Below, in pieces: positions 26,502 to 38,156 of a DNA stretch of 64,000 bases (position 1 is the stretch's first letter; each line of letters starts with the position of its first letter). The position numbers and the translations under genes were made by a program. The notes under the pieces are model-generated. The model was not told the origin of the DNA. It saw only the letters and a list, made by a program, of their open reading frames with translations, and made no database searches. The DNA comes from Bryobacterales bacterium (GTDB lineage: Bacteria > Acidobacteriota > Terriglobia > Bryobacterales > Bryobacteraceae): assembly GCA_020846745.1 (NCBI GenBank), contig JADLDI010000005.1, positions 1-64,000 of the forward strand, written 5' to 3'.

Positions 26502-27629
26502 TTGACCCTCGCGATCCTGATTACAACGCTTGCCTTTCTGCTGGCCCTGGCGATGCGCGGCGACGATCGTGTGCGCACGGAATATTACCGGCGGCGGTTG
26601 ACGGAGACGCTCGAGAAGTATCCGCCGGCGACCGTGATCGTGCCGGTGAAAGGCGAGGAAGAAGGGCTGGCTGCGAACCTTGCTTCGCTCGCTGCCTTGG
26701 ATTATCCGGATTACGAGTTGATCGTGGTGGCGGCCGCGAAATCGGATGTTCCTGGCGACGCCGTCCCCACCAAAGCGCGGCTGGTCGTTGCCGGCGAAGG
26801 CGATCCGAAAACGGGGGCGAAGATCAATAACCTGTTGGCGGCGGTAAAGGCGGCACGGTCGCAGTCGCAGGTGTTCGCCTTCGCCGATTCCGACGGCCTT
26901 GTGCCCGCGGGGTGGTTGAAGGCACTCGTGACGCCGCTGGGCGAGCCGAACGTGGGTGTCGTAACGGGTTACCGTTTCCATACTCCGCCCGCGCCGGCTG
27001 GAATGGCATCTTTGTTCCGCAGCGTCTGGAACGGCGTCGTGGCCGGCGGAATGCACCACAAAGACAATTCCTTCTGCTGGGGCGGAGCGATGGCCGTTAC
27101 GAAACAGAACTTCAAGAAGCTGAAAGTGGAAGAGCGCTGGCGCGGCGCAGTTTCTGACGATTACAGGCTGGCGCAGACCGTACACAACGCCGGGCTCACC
27201 ATCACCTTCGCGCCCGGCGCCCTGACGGCCGACACATCGCACACCAACTGGGGGCGGCTCCTGGAGTGGACCACGCGCCAGCTAGTCATCACGCGCGTCT
27301 ATTCGCCCAAGCTGTGGTGGATGGGTTTCGCGGCGCATATCCTCTATTGCGCAGCGTGGCCCGCGGCGGCGTTCGCCGCGGTGGACGGCGTGGCCTGGGG
27401 TCCGCTGGCGCTGGCCGGGCAGTTATATCTCGGGATGAAAAAGGGTTTTCACCGGACGCAATTGATCCGGGCGGCCATGCCGCGCGACGACGCTTGGTTC
27501 AGGCGCTATGGCTGGGCGCACTGGGCATTGGTGCCGTTCGTTACGTGGGTGTGGCTGTATTCGTTTCTTACATCGGCAATGACGACGACAATCGAGTGGC
27601 GCGGCAGGCGTTACGATTTGCGGCCCTAG
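26502..27629 (+). CDS. membrane glycosyltransferase, family 2 (ceramide-glucosyltransferase type)
   Basis: 375 residues from TTG 26502. The next ATG (26553) would cut the N-terminal membrane helix (LAILITTLAFLLALAM), and the longer ATG reading starts inside the divergent peptidase gene. GT2/GT21 features: VIVPVKGEEEG, LDYPDYELIVVAA, DxD-like FADSDG, SDDYRLAQTV (third Asp motif), and RQLVITRVY toward the Q/RxxRW region. Three C-terminal membrane segments. Relatives glucosylate or glucosaminylate ceramide or hopanoid lipids. Substrate not determined. Only 13 bp separates it from the divergent peptidase start. Confidence 0.8.
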   Translation: MTLAILITTLAFLLALAMRGDDRVRTEYYRRRLTETLEKYPPATVIVPVKGEEEGLAANLASLAALDYPDYELIVVAAAKSDVPGDAVPTKARLVVAGEGDPKTGAKINNLLAAVKAARSQSQVFAFADSDGLVPAGWLKALVTPLGEPNVGVVTGYRFHTPPAPAGMASLFRSVWNGVVAGGMHHKDNSFCWGGAMAVTKQNFKKLKVEERWRGAVSDDYRLAQTVHNAGLTITFAPGALTADTSHTNWGRLLEWTTRQLVITRVYSPKLWWMGFAAHILYCAAWPAAAFAAVDGVAWGPLALAGQLYLGMKKGFHRTQLIRAAMPRDDAWFRRYGWAHWALVPFVTWVWLYSFLTSAMTTTIEWRGRRYDLRP

Positions 27630-27637
27630 TAAACTAG

Positions 27638-29435
<1,798 letters not shown>

Positions 29436-29483
29436 GACAAACCGATTTGACAGTCCGCTTCCGGCGGCGATAGAGTGCAACGC

Positions 29484-31814
29484 ATGATGCGCCTGCTGGT
29501 GGCCTTGCTCGCCTTTACGGTTGTTCTTCTCGCCCAGGATAAAAACCCGCTTCACGGCAATAAAGACGCGATCGAAGCCGGGCGCGGGCAGTTTCGCATC
29601 TACTGCGGCCCGTGCCATGGAATCGCGGCGCAGGGCGGCCGCGGGCCGGACCTTACAACCGGCAGCTACGCATCGGGCAACGCCGACGAGCAGGTATTCA
29701 AAACGATTTCCGACGGCATTGCCGGAACCGAGATGGCGGCCTATGGGGACCGGTTCGATACGGACGGTATCTGGCGCATGGTGAGTTACCTGCGCTCCGT
29801 TTCGGGCAAACCCGCGCCTAACCTGAAGGGCGATCGCGCGAACGGAGAGAAATTGTTTTGGGGACGGGGCGGATGCGGGGCCTGCCACCGGGTGGGCGAG
29901 CGCGGCAGCCGGATGGGTCCGGAACTCACTAAGGTGGGCCGTCAGCGGAGCGTCGGCTATATTCGTGAGTCGATCGTCGCGCCGAATGCGTCACTAACTC
30001 CGGGCTATAACACCGTTCGCATCGTTCTGCACGACGGCCGCACGCTGGCCGGTGTGCAAAAGGGCTTCGATGCCTTCTCGGCGCAGATCATGGACATGCA
30101 GGAACGCTACCACTCCTATTTGCGGGAAGAGGTGCGTTCGATTAGCCGGGAGTATAAGTCGATGATGCCGGGTAACTACTCGCGCCTGTTTAGCGAGCAG
30201 GAAGTTACTGACATGGTGCTGTACATGGCAAACCTGCGCGGCGACGGCGCCGCCGTGCCAGCCAGGCTGCCGGCCGGTCCGATCGGCAACGATCGTCTGC
30301 AGCAGGCGCAACGCGAGAACAATAGCTGGCTGATGTACGGCAAGAACTTCGGCGCGTGGCGATATGCGGACCTTAGCCAGATCGACACGAGCAATGTCGC
30401 CAAACTCACCCCGGTATGGACCTTCCAAACAGGAGTTAACGGTAAGAACGAGACTACGCCGATCGTCGACACCGGCCTGATGTACATCACCGGTCCGTCG
30501 AACCATGCCTGGGCGTTAGATCTCAAGACGGGCCGCCCATACTGGCATTACAGCAAGATCGTCCCCAGCGGTGTGAATGCCTGCTGCGGCCAGGTAAACC
30601 GCGGATTCGCCGCCTTGGGAGATCGCTTGTTCAAGGTCAACATGGAAGCAAGCCTGGTGGCGCTCGATGCGAAGACCGGCCAGAAGATCTGGGAAACGAC
30701 GATCGACGACTTCAAGCGCGGGTATAGCGCGACGGTAGCACCGCTGGCTGTCAAGAATCTGATTGTTGTCGGCATCGCGGGTGCTGAATTCGGCATTCGA
30801 GGGTTTATCGATGCATACGATGCCGATACCGGTAAGCGCGTCTGGCGTTTCTGGACCGTTCCCGCGCCCGGCGAACCCGGAAGTAACACGTGGGGAGGCG
30901 AATCCTGGAAGCAGGGGGGCGGGTCCACCTGGATAACGGGTTCCTACGACCCGGAGTTAGATACCATTTACTGGGGCACGGGTAACCCTGGACCCGACTT
31001 CAACGGCGACGTGCGCCCCGGCGACAATCTGTACACCTGCGCGTTGGTCGCGCTGGACGCGAACACGGGTAAGTTGAAGTGGCATTATCAGTTCACGCCG
31101 CACGACGTGCACGACTGGGACGCTACGTCTGACCCTGTGTTACTCGACATCGGCCATGAAGGCAAGCGTGTCAAAGCAGTCGTGATGGCTAACCGGAACG
31201 GCTACTACTACGCGCTCGACCGTTCGAGCGGCAAACTACTGACCGCCAAGGCCTACACGCAGGTCTCCTGGGCAGACGGCATCAACATGACAACAGGCAA
31301 ACCGAACGTGATTCCGGGCCAGGACCCGACCGAGCAGGGTAACCGGTCGTGTCCCACCATCGGCGGCGGCCATAACTGGCAGGCCACCACTTACAGCCCC
31401 AAAGCGGACTTGTACTACTTCAACACCACCGATGGCTGCCAGCTTTACTTCAAATATGGGCAGGAATATGTCGATGGACTCTGGTATCAGGCGTCGACGG
31501 TAGCGCCCATTCCTGAGGAACCCAGTTCCGGTTCGATCGTCGCGTTGAAGCCAAACTCCGGCGACGTCGCGTGGAAATTTGAACTAACGTCCGGCCCCAG
31601 CAGCGGATTGCTGTCGACGGCGGGCGGCCTGGTCTTCGGCGGCGACCGCGAGGGGTATCTGTTCGCACTCGATGCGGCAACAGGAAAGGCGCTCTGGCGC
31701 CATCAAACCGGAGGTGTCATCATCGCGCCGCCCATTACATACGACTTCGGCGGCCGGCAATACATCGCCGTGGCCGCCGGATCGTCAATCGTGACTTTCG
31801 CGCTGTCGAAATAG
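29484..31814 (+). CDS. quinoprotein alcohol dehydrogenase fused to a di-heme cytochrome c
   Basis: 776 residues from ATG 29484 (GTG 29475 gives 779). Leader LLVALLAFTVVLLAQ. Two cytochrome c sites, CGPCH (41-45) and CGACH (131-135), are followed by a repeat-containing linker to about 270, then an eight-bladed PQQ propeller starting WLMYGKNFGAWRYADL. Quinoprotein marks: vicinal disulfide NACCGQ, tryptophan docking repeats, and HDVHDWDA in which Asp-x-Asp matches the catalytic Asp plus the extra Asp seen in lanthanide-dependent XoxF/PedH-type enzymes. The cytochrome-first order is unusual, since heme domains are normally C-terminal in quinohemoproteins. Convergent with the split homologue, one base between stops. 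Confidence 0.85.
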   Translation: MMRLLVALLAFTVVLLAQDKNPLHGNKDAIEAGRGQFRIYCGPCHGIAAQGGRGPDLTTGSYASGNADEQVFKTISDGIAGTEMAAYGDRFDTDGIWRMVSYLRSVSGKPAPNLKGDRANGEKLFWGRGGCGACHRVGERGSRMGPELTKVGRQRSVGYIRESIVAPNASLTPGYNTVRIVLHDGRTLAGVQKGFDAFSAQIMDMQERYHSYLREEVRSISREYKSMMPGNYSRLFSEQEVTDMVLYMANLRGDGAAVPARLPAGPIGNDRLQQAQRENNSWLMYGKNFGAWRYADLSQIDTSNVAKLTPVWTFQTGVNGKNETTPIVDTGLMYITGPSNHAWALDLKTGRPYWHYSKIVPSGVNACCGQVNRGFAALGDRLFKVNMEASLVALDAKTGQKIWETTIDDFKRGYSATVAPLAVKNLIVVGIAGAEFGIRGFIDAYDADTGKRVWRFWTVPAPGEPGSNTWGGESWKQGGGSTWITGSYDPELDTIYWGTGNPGPDFNGDVRPGDNLYTCALVALDANTGKLKWHYQFTPHDVHDWDATSDPVLLDIGHEGKRVKAVVMANRNGYYYALDRSSGKLLTAKAYTQVSWADGINMTTGKPNVIPGQDPTEQGNRSCPTIGGGHNWQATTYSPKADLYYFNTTDGCQLYFKYGQEYVDGLWYQASTVAPIPEEPSSGSIVALKPNSGDVAWKFELTSGPSSGLLSTAGGLVFGGDREGYLFALDAATGKALWRHQTGGVIIAPPITYDFGGRQYIAVAAGSSIVTFALSK

Positions 31815-31815
31815 G

Positions 31816-33420
31816 TTATTCGGCGCTAGCGGACTTCGGCAGTTGAACCGCCTTCACCGGCTCGAACAACCCGAACGAAAAGATCGCCGTGGAAGAGGCG
31901 ATCGCAACGTACTGCTTACCACCTACGGCATAAGTGATCGGCGAGGCGGTAAGTCCTTCGCCCATGTTGTAGTGCCACAGGTGTTTGCCGGTTTTCGCAT
32001 CTACTCCGACTAACTGGCCATCGTCATCGCCAAAGAACACCACACCGCCGGCCGTGGAAACTGTCCCTGCCCACGATTCGCCGGGGCCGGTCATCGGATA
32101 CTCCCAAACCTTGTTGCCGGTCTTCGGATCGAGAGCACGTAGGAAGAACTGGCCGACGTCCTTGGGCCGTGGTCCCGCACCGCCGCCGGAGAAATTCTTC
32201 TTCGGTTCCGGTTCCTTCGATGAGCTGGTGAATATGTCGCACTGCTCCAAAACTACGACGTAGAAATATCCGGTATCCGGGTTAAAAGAAGGCGCCATCC
32301 AGTTAGTGGCCCCACGCACGCCAGGACACACCAGGTTACCGTTGGGCGTCGGATCTTTACCCGGAATCAGGATCGGCCGGCCATTCGCATCGATACCCTT
32401 GGCCCAATCCAGTTTCTCCACAAGCCGTGTGGCTCGCAGAAACTTACCCGTCGCACGGTCGAGCATGTAGAAGAAGCCGTTCCGATTGGCATGCAATACC
32501 ACTTTGCGCGGCTTACCTTCCCACGCGACTTCAATCAACACCGGCCACGACTGCGCATCCCAGTCGTGCGTATCGTGCGGCGTGAACTGGAAATACCACT
32601 TCATTTTGCCGGTATCGGCATCAAGGGCCAGCAGCGAGCACGAATATAGATTGTCGCCGCTGCGGTCGCCGCCGTAGAAATCGGGCCAGGGATTGCCGGT
32701 GGTCCAGAAGAGTGTGTTTGTGTCCGGGTCGTAAGTGCCAGAAAGCCAGGTGGCGCCGCCGCCGTAGTCGATGAACTTACCCCACGATTCCGAGCCAGGT
32801 TCACCTTTCTTCGGGATCGTGAACGTGCGCCATAACTCCTCGCCGGTCTCCGCCGACATAGCCGCAATGTACCCGCGCATGCCGGTATCGCCGCCGGCGT
32901 TGCCTACCAGTACCTTATCCTTTACAACCAACGGCGCGGTGGAAGCGAACTCGCCCAGCTCGATATCGCCGTACTTCTTCGACCAAAGGACGGCGCCGGA
33001 ACTGCGGTTGAGCGCCACCAGATAGCAGTCGGCGGTTACATAGAAAACCTTGTCGCCCAGGATGGCCGCACCGCGGTTCACCGCCTCTTTCTTCGACTTA
33101 GGATCTTTGTAGGCCCAGATTAAACGGCCGCTGCGCGCGTCAATGGCGCGAATCTCGTTCGGCGCGGTGATGTACATCACGCCTTCATAAACGATGGGAT
33201 TGGTGCGCAGCCCGTTGGCTTTCGGAACGTGATAGGTCCACTTCGGCACCAGCGAGCCAACGTTCCCCGTCGTGATCTGCTTTAGCGGACTGTGCCGCAG
33301 CCCGCGATAATCGCCGGCATAAGTCAGCCAGTTTTCACCCGACCCTTTGACAATATCCTCAAAACGCACCTGCGCACTGGCGCACCCGGCGACAAGTAGC
33401 ATGAGCCACAGATTCTTCAT
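31816..33420 (-). CDS. PQQ-dependent dehydrogenase, split form
   Basis: 534 residues, leader NLWLMLLVAGCASAQ. Eight-bladed quinoprotein propeller starting WLTYAGDYRGLRHSPL, with GDNLYSCSLLALDADTGKMKW, HDTHDWDAQSWPV (Asp-x-Asp) and the final FFGDDDGQLVGVD. The vicinal cysteine pair of the fused enzyme is not present at the equivalent place (KEAVNRGAAIL), so PQQ contacts differ. Its heme domains are supplied by the separate cytochrome gene 18 bp upstream (33439-34239). Probably a periplasmic alcohol or sugar dehydrogenase. Substrate unknown. Confidence 0.85.
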   Translation of the reverse strand: MKNLWLMLLVAGCASAQVRFEDIVKGSGENWLTYAGDYRGLRHSPLKQITTGNVGSLVPKWTYHVPKANGLRTNPIVYEGVMYITAPNEIRAIDARSGRLIWAYKDPKSKKEAVNRGAAILGDKVFYVTADCYLVALNRSSGAVLWSKKYGDIELGEFASTAPLVVKDKVLVGNAGGDTGMRGYIAAMSAETGEELWRTFTIPKKGEPGSESWGKFIDYGGGATWLSGTYDPDTNTLFWTTGNPWPDFYGGDRSGDNLYSCSLLALDADTGKMKWYFQFTPHDTHDWDAQSWPVLIEVAWEGKPRKVVLHANRNGFFYMLDRATGKFLRATRLVEKLDWAKGIDANGRPILIPGKDPTPNGNLVCPGVRGATNWMAPSFNPDTGYFYVVVLEQCDIFTSSSKEPEPKKNFSGGGAGPRPKDVGQFFLRALDPKTGNKVWEYPMTGPGESWAGTVSTAGGVVFFGDDDGQLVGVDAKTGKHLWHYNMGEGLTASPITYAVGGKQYVAIASSTAIFSFGLFEPVKAVQLPKSASAE

Positions 33421-33438
33421 TTGAGTCTCTCTCCCGAG

Positions 33439-34239
33439 TTACTTCTTCGCCACTTCGGCCGGGCGCACGCTTTGCCGGCTCAGATAGGAAACCAGGTCGT
33501 TGATCTGTTCCTTTGTCAGTTTCTTCGCGTAGTCTTTCGGCATGGGCGACCCGCGGCCAACGTTCATTTCAACAACGTCTTCCATGGAGATTAGATGCAA
33601 CTTGCCCTGTCCGTCCTGCAACTGGAGCGAGTAATTCGTGCGGTTGCGCGCCACGCCCTTCAGCGTCTGCCCATTCTTCAGTTTCACCGTCACCGCGCGA
33701 TAGCCCTGCGCGCCGTCGGCATCGGGATCGACAATCGCGTCACGCAGATCGGGCATAGCCCGCATGGCCCCAACCGTCGACAGGTCCGGACCGAGTTTAC
33801 CGCCCTTGCCGCGAATGCCGTGGCAGTTCGAACATCCCGCGCTGCCCCAGAACAGTTTTTCGCCTGCCTGTGCATCACCCGGCGGGGCATTCTCAAACGC
33901 CGGCGCGGTCAACGACCGCACAAACGCGACAACCTGCCAGGCCTGATCCTCGGGCAGGTTGGCCGCAGGCATCGCGCCGCCGATTCCCTTTTGAATCGCC
34001 TTGTAGAGAGTGTCGTCATCCAGGGGATGCCAGAATACCTGCGCACGCAGGTTGGGGCCGCGTCCGCCCTGGCCGTCCGCCCCGTGACAAGCGCCGCAGC
34101 CATTGGCAAACAGCTTTTTGCCCGCTTCTATGGCTTTCGGATCGCCGATGAACGGATGTTTAGATTTCTCGCCTTCCTTTTCATGCTGCGCGGCGAGTGG
34201 CAGCGCGATGAGTAAACAGAGCCCGGCAACGACCCTCAT
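33439..34239 (-). CDS. di-heme c-type cytochrome
   Basis: 266 residues, leader VAGLCLLIALPLAAQ. Heme sites CGACH (48-52) and CSNCH (136-140), then a beta-rich stretch (TVKLKNGQTLKGVARN) and a C-terminal cytochrome-type helix (KEQINDLVSYLSRQ). The order and spacing parallel residues 1-270 of the fused protein at 29484 (GRGPNL versus GRGPDL, GEKLFWGSAGCSNCH versus GEKLFWGRGGCGACH, LKNGQTLKGV versus LHDGRTLAGV). It should accept electrons from the downstream PQQ enzyme in the periplasm. Confidence 0.88.
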   Translation of the reverse strand: MRVVAGLCLLIALPLAAQHEKEGEKSKHPFIGDPKAIEAGKKLFANGCGACHGADGQGGRGPNLRAQVFWHPLDDDTLYKAIQKGIGGAMPAANLPEDQAWQVVAFVRSLTAPAFENAPPGDAQAGEKLFWGSAGCSNCHGIRGKGGKLGPDLSTVGAMRAMPDLRDAIVDPDADGAQGYRAVTVKLKNGQTLKGVARNRTNYSLQLQDGQGKLHLISMEDVVEMNVGRGSPMPKDYAKKLTKEQINDLVSYLSRQSVRPAEVAKK

Positions 34240-34266
34240 AGAGGGCTATTATCACTCAAACCACGC

Positions 34267-36426
34267 CTAGTTGTGACGGACCTCGGCTTCCAATTCTTCG
34301 AGCAGACCGATTATTTTCGGCGCCATCGCCGGTTGCCGCCCGAATCGCAGTCCCTGGTAGGCCCCCGTCAGCTCGCCCACAACCTGCGACAGCCGCGGAT
34401 CGGCGATCACCCGTACAAACTCGTTCGGAGTCATCCACACCGGCTTTTCCAGGTTCCGCGCGCGCAGCAGTGTGAGCATCCGCTCGTAGAGAATCGTCGC
34501 GTCGGACGCGCCGGCATTGCCGCGCCGCAACTGTTCGTCTTTCTGACGGCGCCGCCATTGGCGTAACAGCCGTGGCAGCGCCCACACCGCCAACACCGCG
34601 ACGAACAGCGCCCCGATCAGCGCCACCAGCAACCGCGCAAACTCCTGCCTGGCCTGCTGCCAAACGGCTTTGACGGTTGACCAGCGGCTCGACCAGTCGA
34701 ATGAGAAGTTCCGCCCACTCCGGCCCAACCGGTCTGCCAGCAGGATCTGCCGCTCCAGGTCGTAGCTCAACACCCACTCCTGCCAAAACACATCGGCGGC
34801 GTCGAGATAGATCGATAGGTGTGCAAGCAACGAGCCGGACCGCCGCGGGTCGGCCGGTGTTGGGTCGAATGCGATCCAACCGCGGCCCGGCACAAACGCT
34901 TCGACCCATGTGTGCGCGTCTGCGCCCCGAACCATATACCACCCGGAGATCGGATTGTAGGTGCCGGCCTGGAAGCCCGTGGCCATCCGCGCCGGAATCC
35001 CCAGTGCCCGCAACATCACCGCCATCGCAGAGGCAAAGTATTCGCAGTGTCCCTCTTTCCGTTCAAACAGGAAGTGCGCCAGCGGATCCGCCACGGGCTT
35101 CTCGAGCAGAATGCTCGTGTATCCAAATCCGGTCCGCAGCCGCCGCTCAATCTGGGCCGCCCGTACGTAGTCGTCTGCGGCGCCCGCGGTCCACTGCTTG
35201 GCCAGCGAGACAATGCGCGGGTCGACCGGCGGCAGCGCAAGCGTCTGTGTCCGCAGTTGCGGATCGAGTTCATCGTTCGATGAAGCCATCCCGTTCGGCA
35301 GAAAACTATACGCCTGATACCGTAAGCCGCGGCCCGTCAGGTTCCCCGCCCGGACCTGCCCGGTGACGCTGCGAAAGATGCTGAATGGGTAGTTCAGCCT
35401 CAGCACCTCCGGCCGCCCCACAAAGAACAGATCGTTGCCGGATACGTTTTCGAGCTTCACTTCATAGGAAACTCGCGTTCCGCGCGGCCAAACGTAGTTC
35501 GGGCCAACCAGCGGGAACTGCCCGTTCTGCGGGTTCAGCAGTTCCACATCCGGCCGCTTGTTGAACCATCGCAGCCCATCGAAATGCACCAGCGCATCGC
35601 CGCGCCACTTCACCCCCGGCACGCGCTCGCGATTCTGAAACCGGGCGCGCAGCACGGGCGTGCTGGTGAACTGCAGTTCGCCCACCTGGTTCAGCCTTAC
35701 CTCATCGGTGTACCCGGTCATGCGCAACCGGTCAGACTGCACGCCGCGAAACATGATGCCCGCCGTGCGCGGCAGCAGGAAGAACAACCCGGCGCCGGAC
35801 GCGATCATGGCCAGGAACACGAACATCGACACGGCCAGCACCCGCGTCGAGACGCCCTTCAGTCCACTGCGAGCGATGGCGCCCGAATGTGTGAGATTGA
35901 AGCGGATCTCGCCCGAGATCTGCGCCACAATCCCCGACACGGCAAACAACGCCAGGAACACCACAAACTGAAGCGTTTGCGAAAGCACGCATGCCGCCAG
36001 CATCTGGCTCAGCGCGATCGCCTTTACCAGGAAATATTCGCGATTGGTCTTCGCGCGCAGCGTTACCAGTGCTGCCAGGAATGAGATCAGGTGCAAGGTT
36101 GCCAGCAGGAAGTCGTGCGAGAAGAAGTAATAATCAAGCGGAAAGAACCCGACATAGGCCACGGCCGCCGCCGTCGTCACCACTTCCGGTATCTGCACCC
36201 GCAGCAGCTTCGCCACCACCGCGATGCGCGCCAGAATCGCCAACCCGCTGAAGATCAGCGTCAAAAGGTCGACCCCGCCAGATGTGGCTAGCGCCAGGTA
36301 GGCACTCGCCAGCATGCCTAACAGCGCCCACTCAAACAGTTGAGCGGGCGACAGGCGCGAACCGGACTGGCTACTACGCGTCCACACAGGCAACACCTCT
36401 ATTTTCGCGCGTTCCTTCAGTACCAT
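34267..36426 (-). CDS. TgpA-type membrane transglutaminase-like protein
   Basis: 719 residues. N-terminal five or six membrane helices (DUF3488 region, about 25-240), periplasmic transglutaminase-like domain with the Cys-His-Asp triad in KEGHCEYFASAMAVML, DAHTWVEAFVPG and IAFDPTPAD, another membrane helix (LLVALIGALFVAVLAVWAL), and a cytoplasmic DUF4129 tail ending in LEELEAEVRHN. Homologues are often encoded beside a MoxR ATPase and a DUF58 protein. Neither is in this window. Only 17 bp separates its start from divergent polX. Confidence 0.88.
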   Translation of the reverse strand: MVLKERAKIEVLPVWTRSSQSGSRLSPAQLFEWALLGMLASAYLALATSGGVDLLTLIFSGLAILARIAVVAKLLRVQIPEVVTTAAAVAYVGFFPLDYYFFSHDFLLATLHLISFLAALVTLRAKTNREYFLVKAIALSQMLAACVLSQTLQFVVFLALFAVSGIVAQISGEIRFNLTHSGAIARSGLKGVSTRVLAVSMFVFLAMIASGAGLFFLLPRTAGIMFRGVQSDRLRMTGYTDEVRLNQVGELQFTSTPVLRARFQNRERVPGVKWRGDALVHFDGLRWFNKRPDVELLNPQNGQFPLVGPNYVWPRGTRVSYEVKLENVSGNDLFFVGRPEVLRLNYPFSIFRSVTGQVRAGNLTGRGLRYQAYSFLPNGMASSNDELDPQLRTQTLALPPVDPRIVSLAKQWTAGAADDYVRAAQIERRLRTGFGYTSILLEKPVADPLAHFLFERKEGHCEYFASAMAVMLRALGIPARMATGFQAGTYNPISGWYMVRGADAHTWVEAFVPGRGWIAFDPTPADPRRSGSLLAHLSIYLDAADVFWQEWVLSYDLERQILLADRLGRSGRNFSFDWSSRWSTVKAVWQQARQEFARLLVALIGALFVAVLAVWALPRLLRQWRRRQKDEQLRRGNAGASDATILYERMLTLLRARNLEKPVWMTPNEFVRVIADPRLSQVVGELTGAYQGLRFGRQPAMAPKIIGLLEELEAEVRHN

Positions 36427-36443
36427 GGAATTGACTCATTCAA

Positions 36444-38156
36444 ATGGAAAACATCGAAATCGCGCGGATGCTCGCCCAAACCGCCGATCTGATGGAGATC
36501 GCCGGCGAAGATCCGTTCCGCATCCGCAGCTATCGCAATGCGGCTGCGGCGATAGAAGGGTTCCCGGAACGCGTGGCCGACATCGCCTGCAACCCGGCGC
36601 GGAAAGTCACGGAGATCTCCGGCGTCGGCAAGGGGCTGGCTGCGGTGGTTTGTGAGATTCTGTCCCGCGGCTCGTTCGATAAGCGCGACGAACTGGTGGA
36701 ACGCTACCCGCCGACCGCGCTTGAAATGCTGAACATTCAGGGGCTGGGGCCGAAAAGCATTGCGCTCATCATCGAACACTTCCGCGTCACCTCCCTCGAA
36801 GATCTGGAGCGGCTTTGTAACGACCAGAAATTGCGCACATTGCCGCGCATGGGCGCCAAGTTGGAAGACAAGGTTCTGCGGTCGATCGCTGCCTATCGCC
36901 AGAGCGCCGGACGCTTCCTGCTACGGTTCGCGATGGGCGTTGCCGACGAACTGAAAGATTACTTCAGCGATCGCACTGTAGAGGCGGCCGGTTCCCTCCG
37001 CCGCGGTAAGGAATCGGTCGGGGATCTCGACCTGCTTGTCTGTCATGCGGACCCGGAGCCCGTTCTCGATAGGTTTGTAAAGCACTCCAAGGTCAGTGAG
37101 GTGCTCGCGAAAGGTGAGAACAAAGCCAGCGTGAAGTTTGGGCTCGAAGGCATTCAGGTGGACATGCGCGTGCTTCCGCCGCAAAGCTACGGCGCCGCCA
37201 TGCAATACTTCACCGGAAGCAAGACGCACAATGTCATCCTGCGCCAGCGCGCCCTGCGCCGTGGCCTCACTTTAAACGAATACGGCCTGTTCGAACTCGA
37301 AGGCAACGCGCGTATGGGCGGCGCCACCGAACAGGAGATCTATGAGCGTCTGGGCCTCGACTGGATACCGCCGGAAATGCGCGAAGCGCAGGGCGAAATC
37401 GAAGCCGCGGAACAGCACCGCCTGCCGCGGTTGATCGAGCTAAGCGACATTCGCGGCGACCTGCACATGCACACCCGCGAAACGGACGGCCGCGCCTCGC
37501 TCGCCGAAATGGCGGAATGTTGCCAGGCCCGCGGCTATGAGTACATCGCCATAACCGACCATTCCAAGGCGCTGGCGATGGCCAACGGATTGGACGAAGC
37601 GCGCGTGATCGCGTTCGCCGAACAGGTCCGCCACATCGACCATCAGGCCGCCGGCATTCGCATCTTCTCAGGCCTTGAATGCGATATCCGGCGCGACGGG
37701 TCGATGGACATCGACGACGACGCGCTCGCCGCACTCGACTTTGTCGTGGCCAGCGTACACAGCTTCATGAACCTCGAACCGGCTGAGATGACCGACCGGT
37801 TGCTGCGTGCCGTTGAAAACCGGTATGTACGCGTGCTTGGTCACCCCACGGGGCGCATGCTGTTCAATCGCGACGGTTATAAGTACGACTTCGAAGCCGT
37901 GGCTACCGCGGCGGCGCATAACAACGTGGCGCTCGAAGTCAACTCCAGCCCCGAGCGGCTCGACTTATACGACCCGCTGCTGCGCGCTGCTAAAGCGAAG
38001 GGCTGTAAGTTTACTATCTCGACCGACGCGCACCATCCAAAGCATCTGGCCAACATGCGCTATGGAGTGCTGACGGCTCGCCGTGGGTGGCTGCAGAAAG
38101 AGGATGTCCTGAACACGCTACCGGTCAACCAGTTTGCTGAGGCGATTCGCCGATGA
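36444..38156 (+). CDS. polX: DNA polymerase/3'-5' exonuclease PolX
   Basis: 570 residues of standard bacterial PolX layout. Helix-hairpin-helix ([16 protein letters not shown] and [16 protein letters not shown]), family X palm with the catalytic Asp pair in VGDLDLLVC and a third in [13 protein letters not shown], the dNTP-side motif [15 protein letters not shown], and a C-terminal PHP domain ([51 protein letters not shown]). It fills short gaps in base-excision repair, and the PHP domain gives Mn-dependent exonuclease activity. It overlaps the Nudix gene by 4 bp. Confidence 0.93.
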   Translation: MENIEIARMLAQTADLMEIAGEDPFRIRSYRNAAAAIEGFPERVADIACNPARKVTEISGVGKGLAAVVCEILSRGSFDKRDELVERYPPTALEMLNIQGLGPKSIALIIEHFRVTSLEDLERLCNDQKLRTLPRMGAKLEDKVLRSIAAYRQSAGRFLLRFAMGVADELKDYFSDRTVEAAGSLRRGKESVGDLDLLVCHADPEPVLDRFVKHSKVSEVLAKGENKASVKFGLEGIQVDMRVLPPQSYGAAMQYFTGSKTHNVILRQRALRRGLTLNEYGLFELEGNARMGGATEQEIYERLGLDWIPPEMREAQGEIEAAEQHRLPRLIELSDIRGDLHMHTRETDGRASLAEMAECCQARGYEYIAITDHSKALAMANGLDEARVIAFAEQVRHIDHQAAGIRIFSGLECDIRRDGSMDIDDDALAALDFVVASVHSFMNLEPAEMTDRLLRAVENRYVRVLGHPTGRMLFNRDGYKYDFEAVATAAAHNNVALEVNSSPERLDLYDPLLRAAKAKGCKFTISTDAHHPKHLANMRYGVLTARRGWLQKEDVLNTLPVNQFAEAIRR

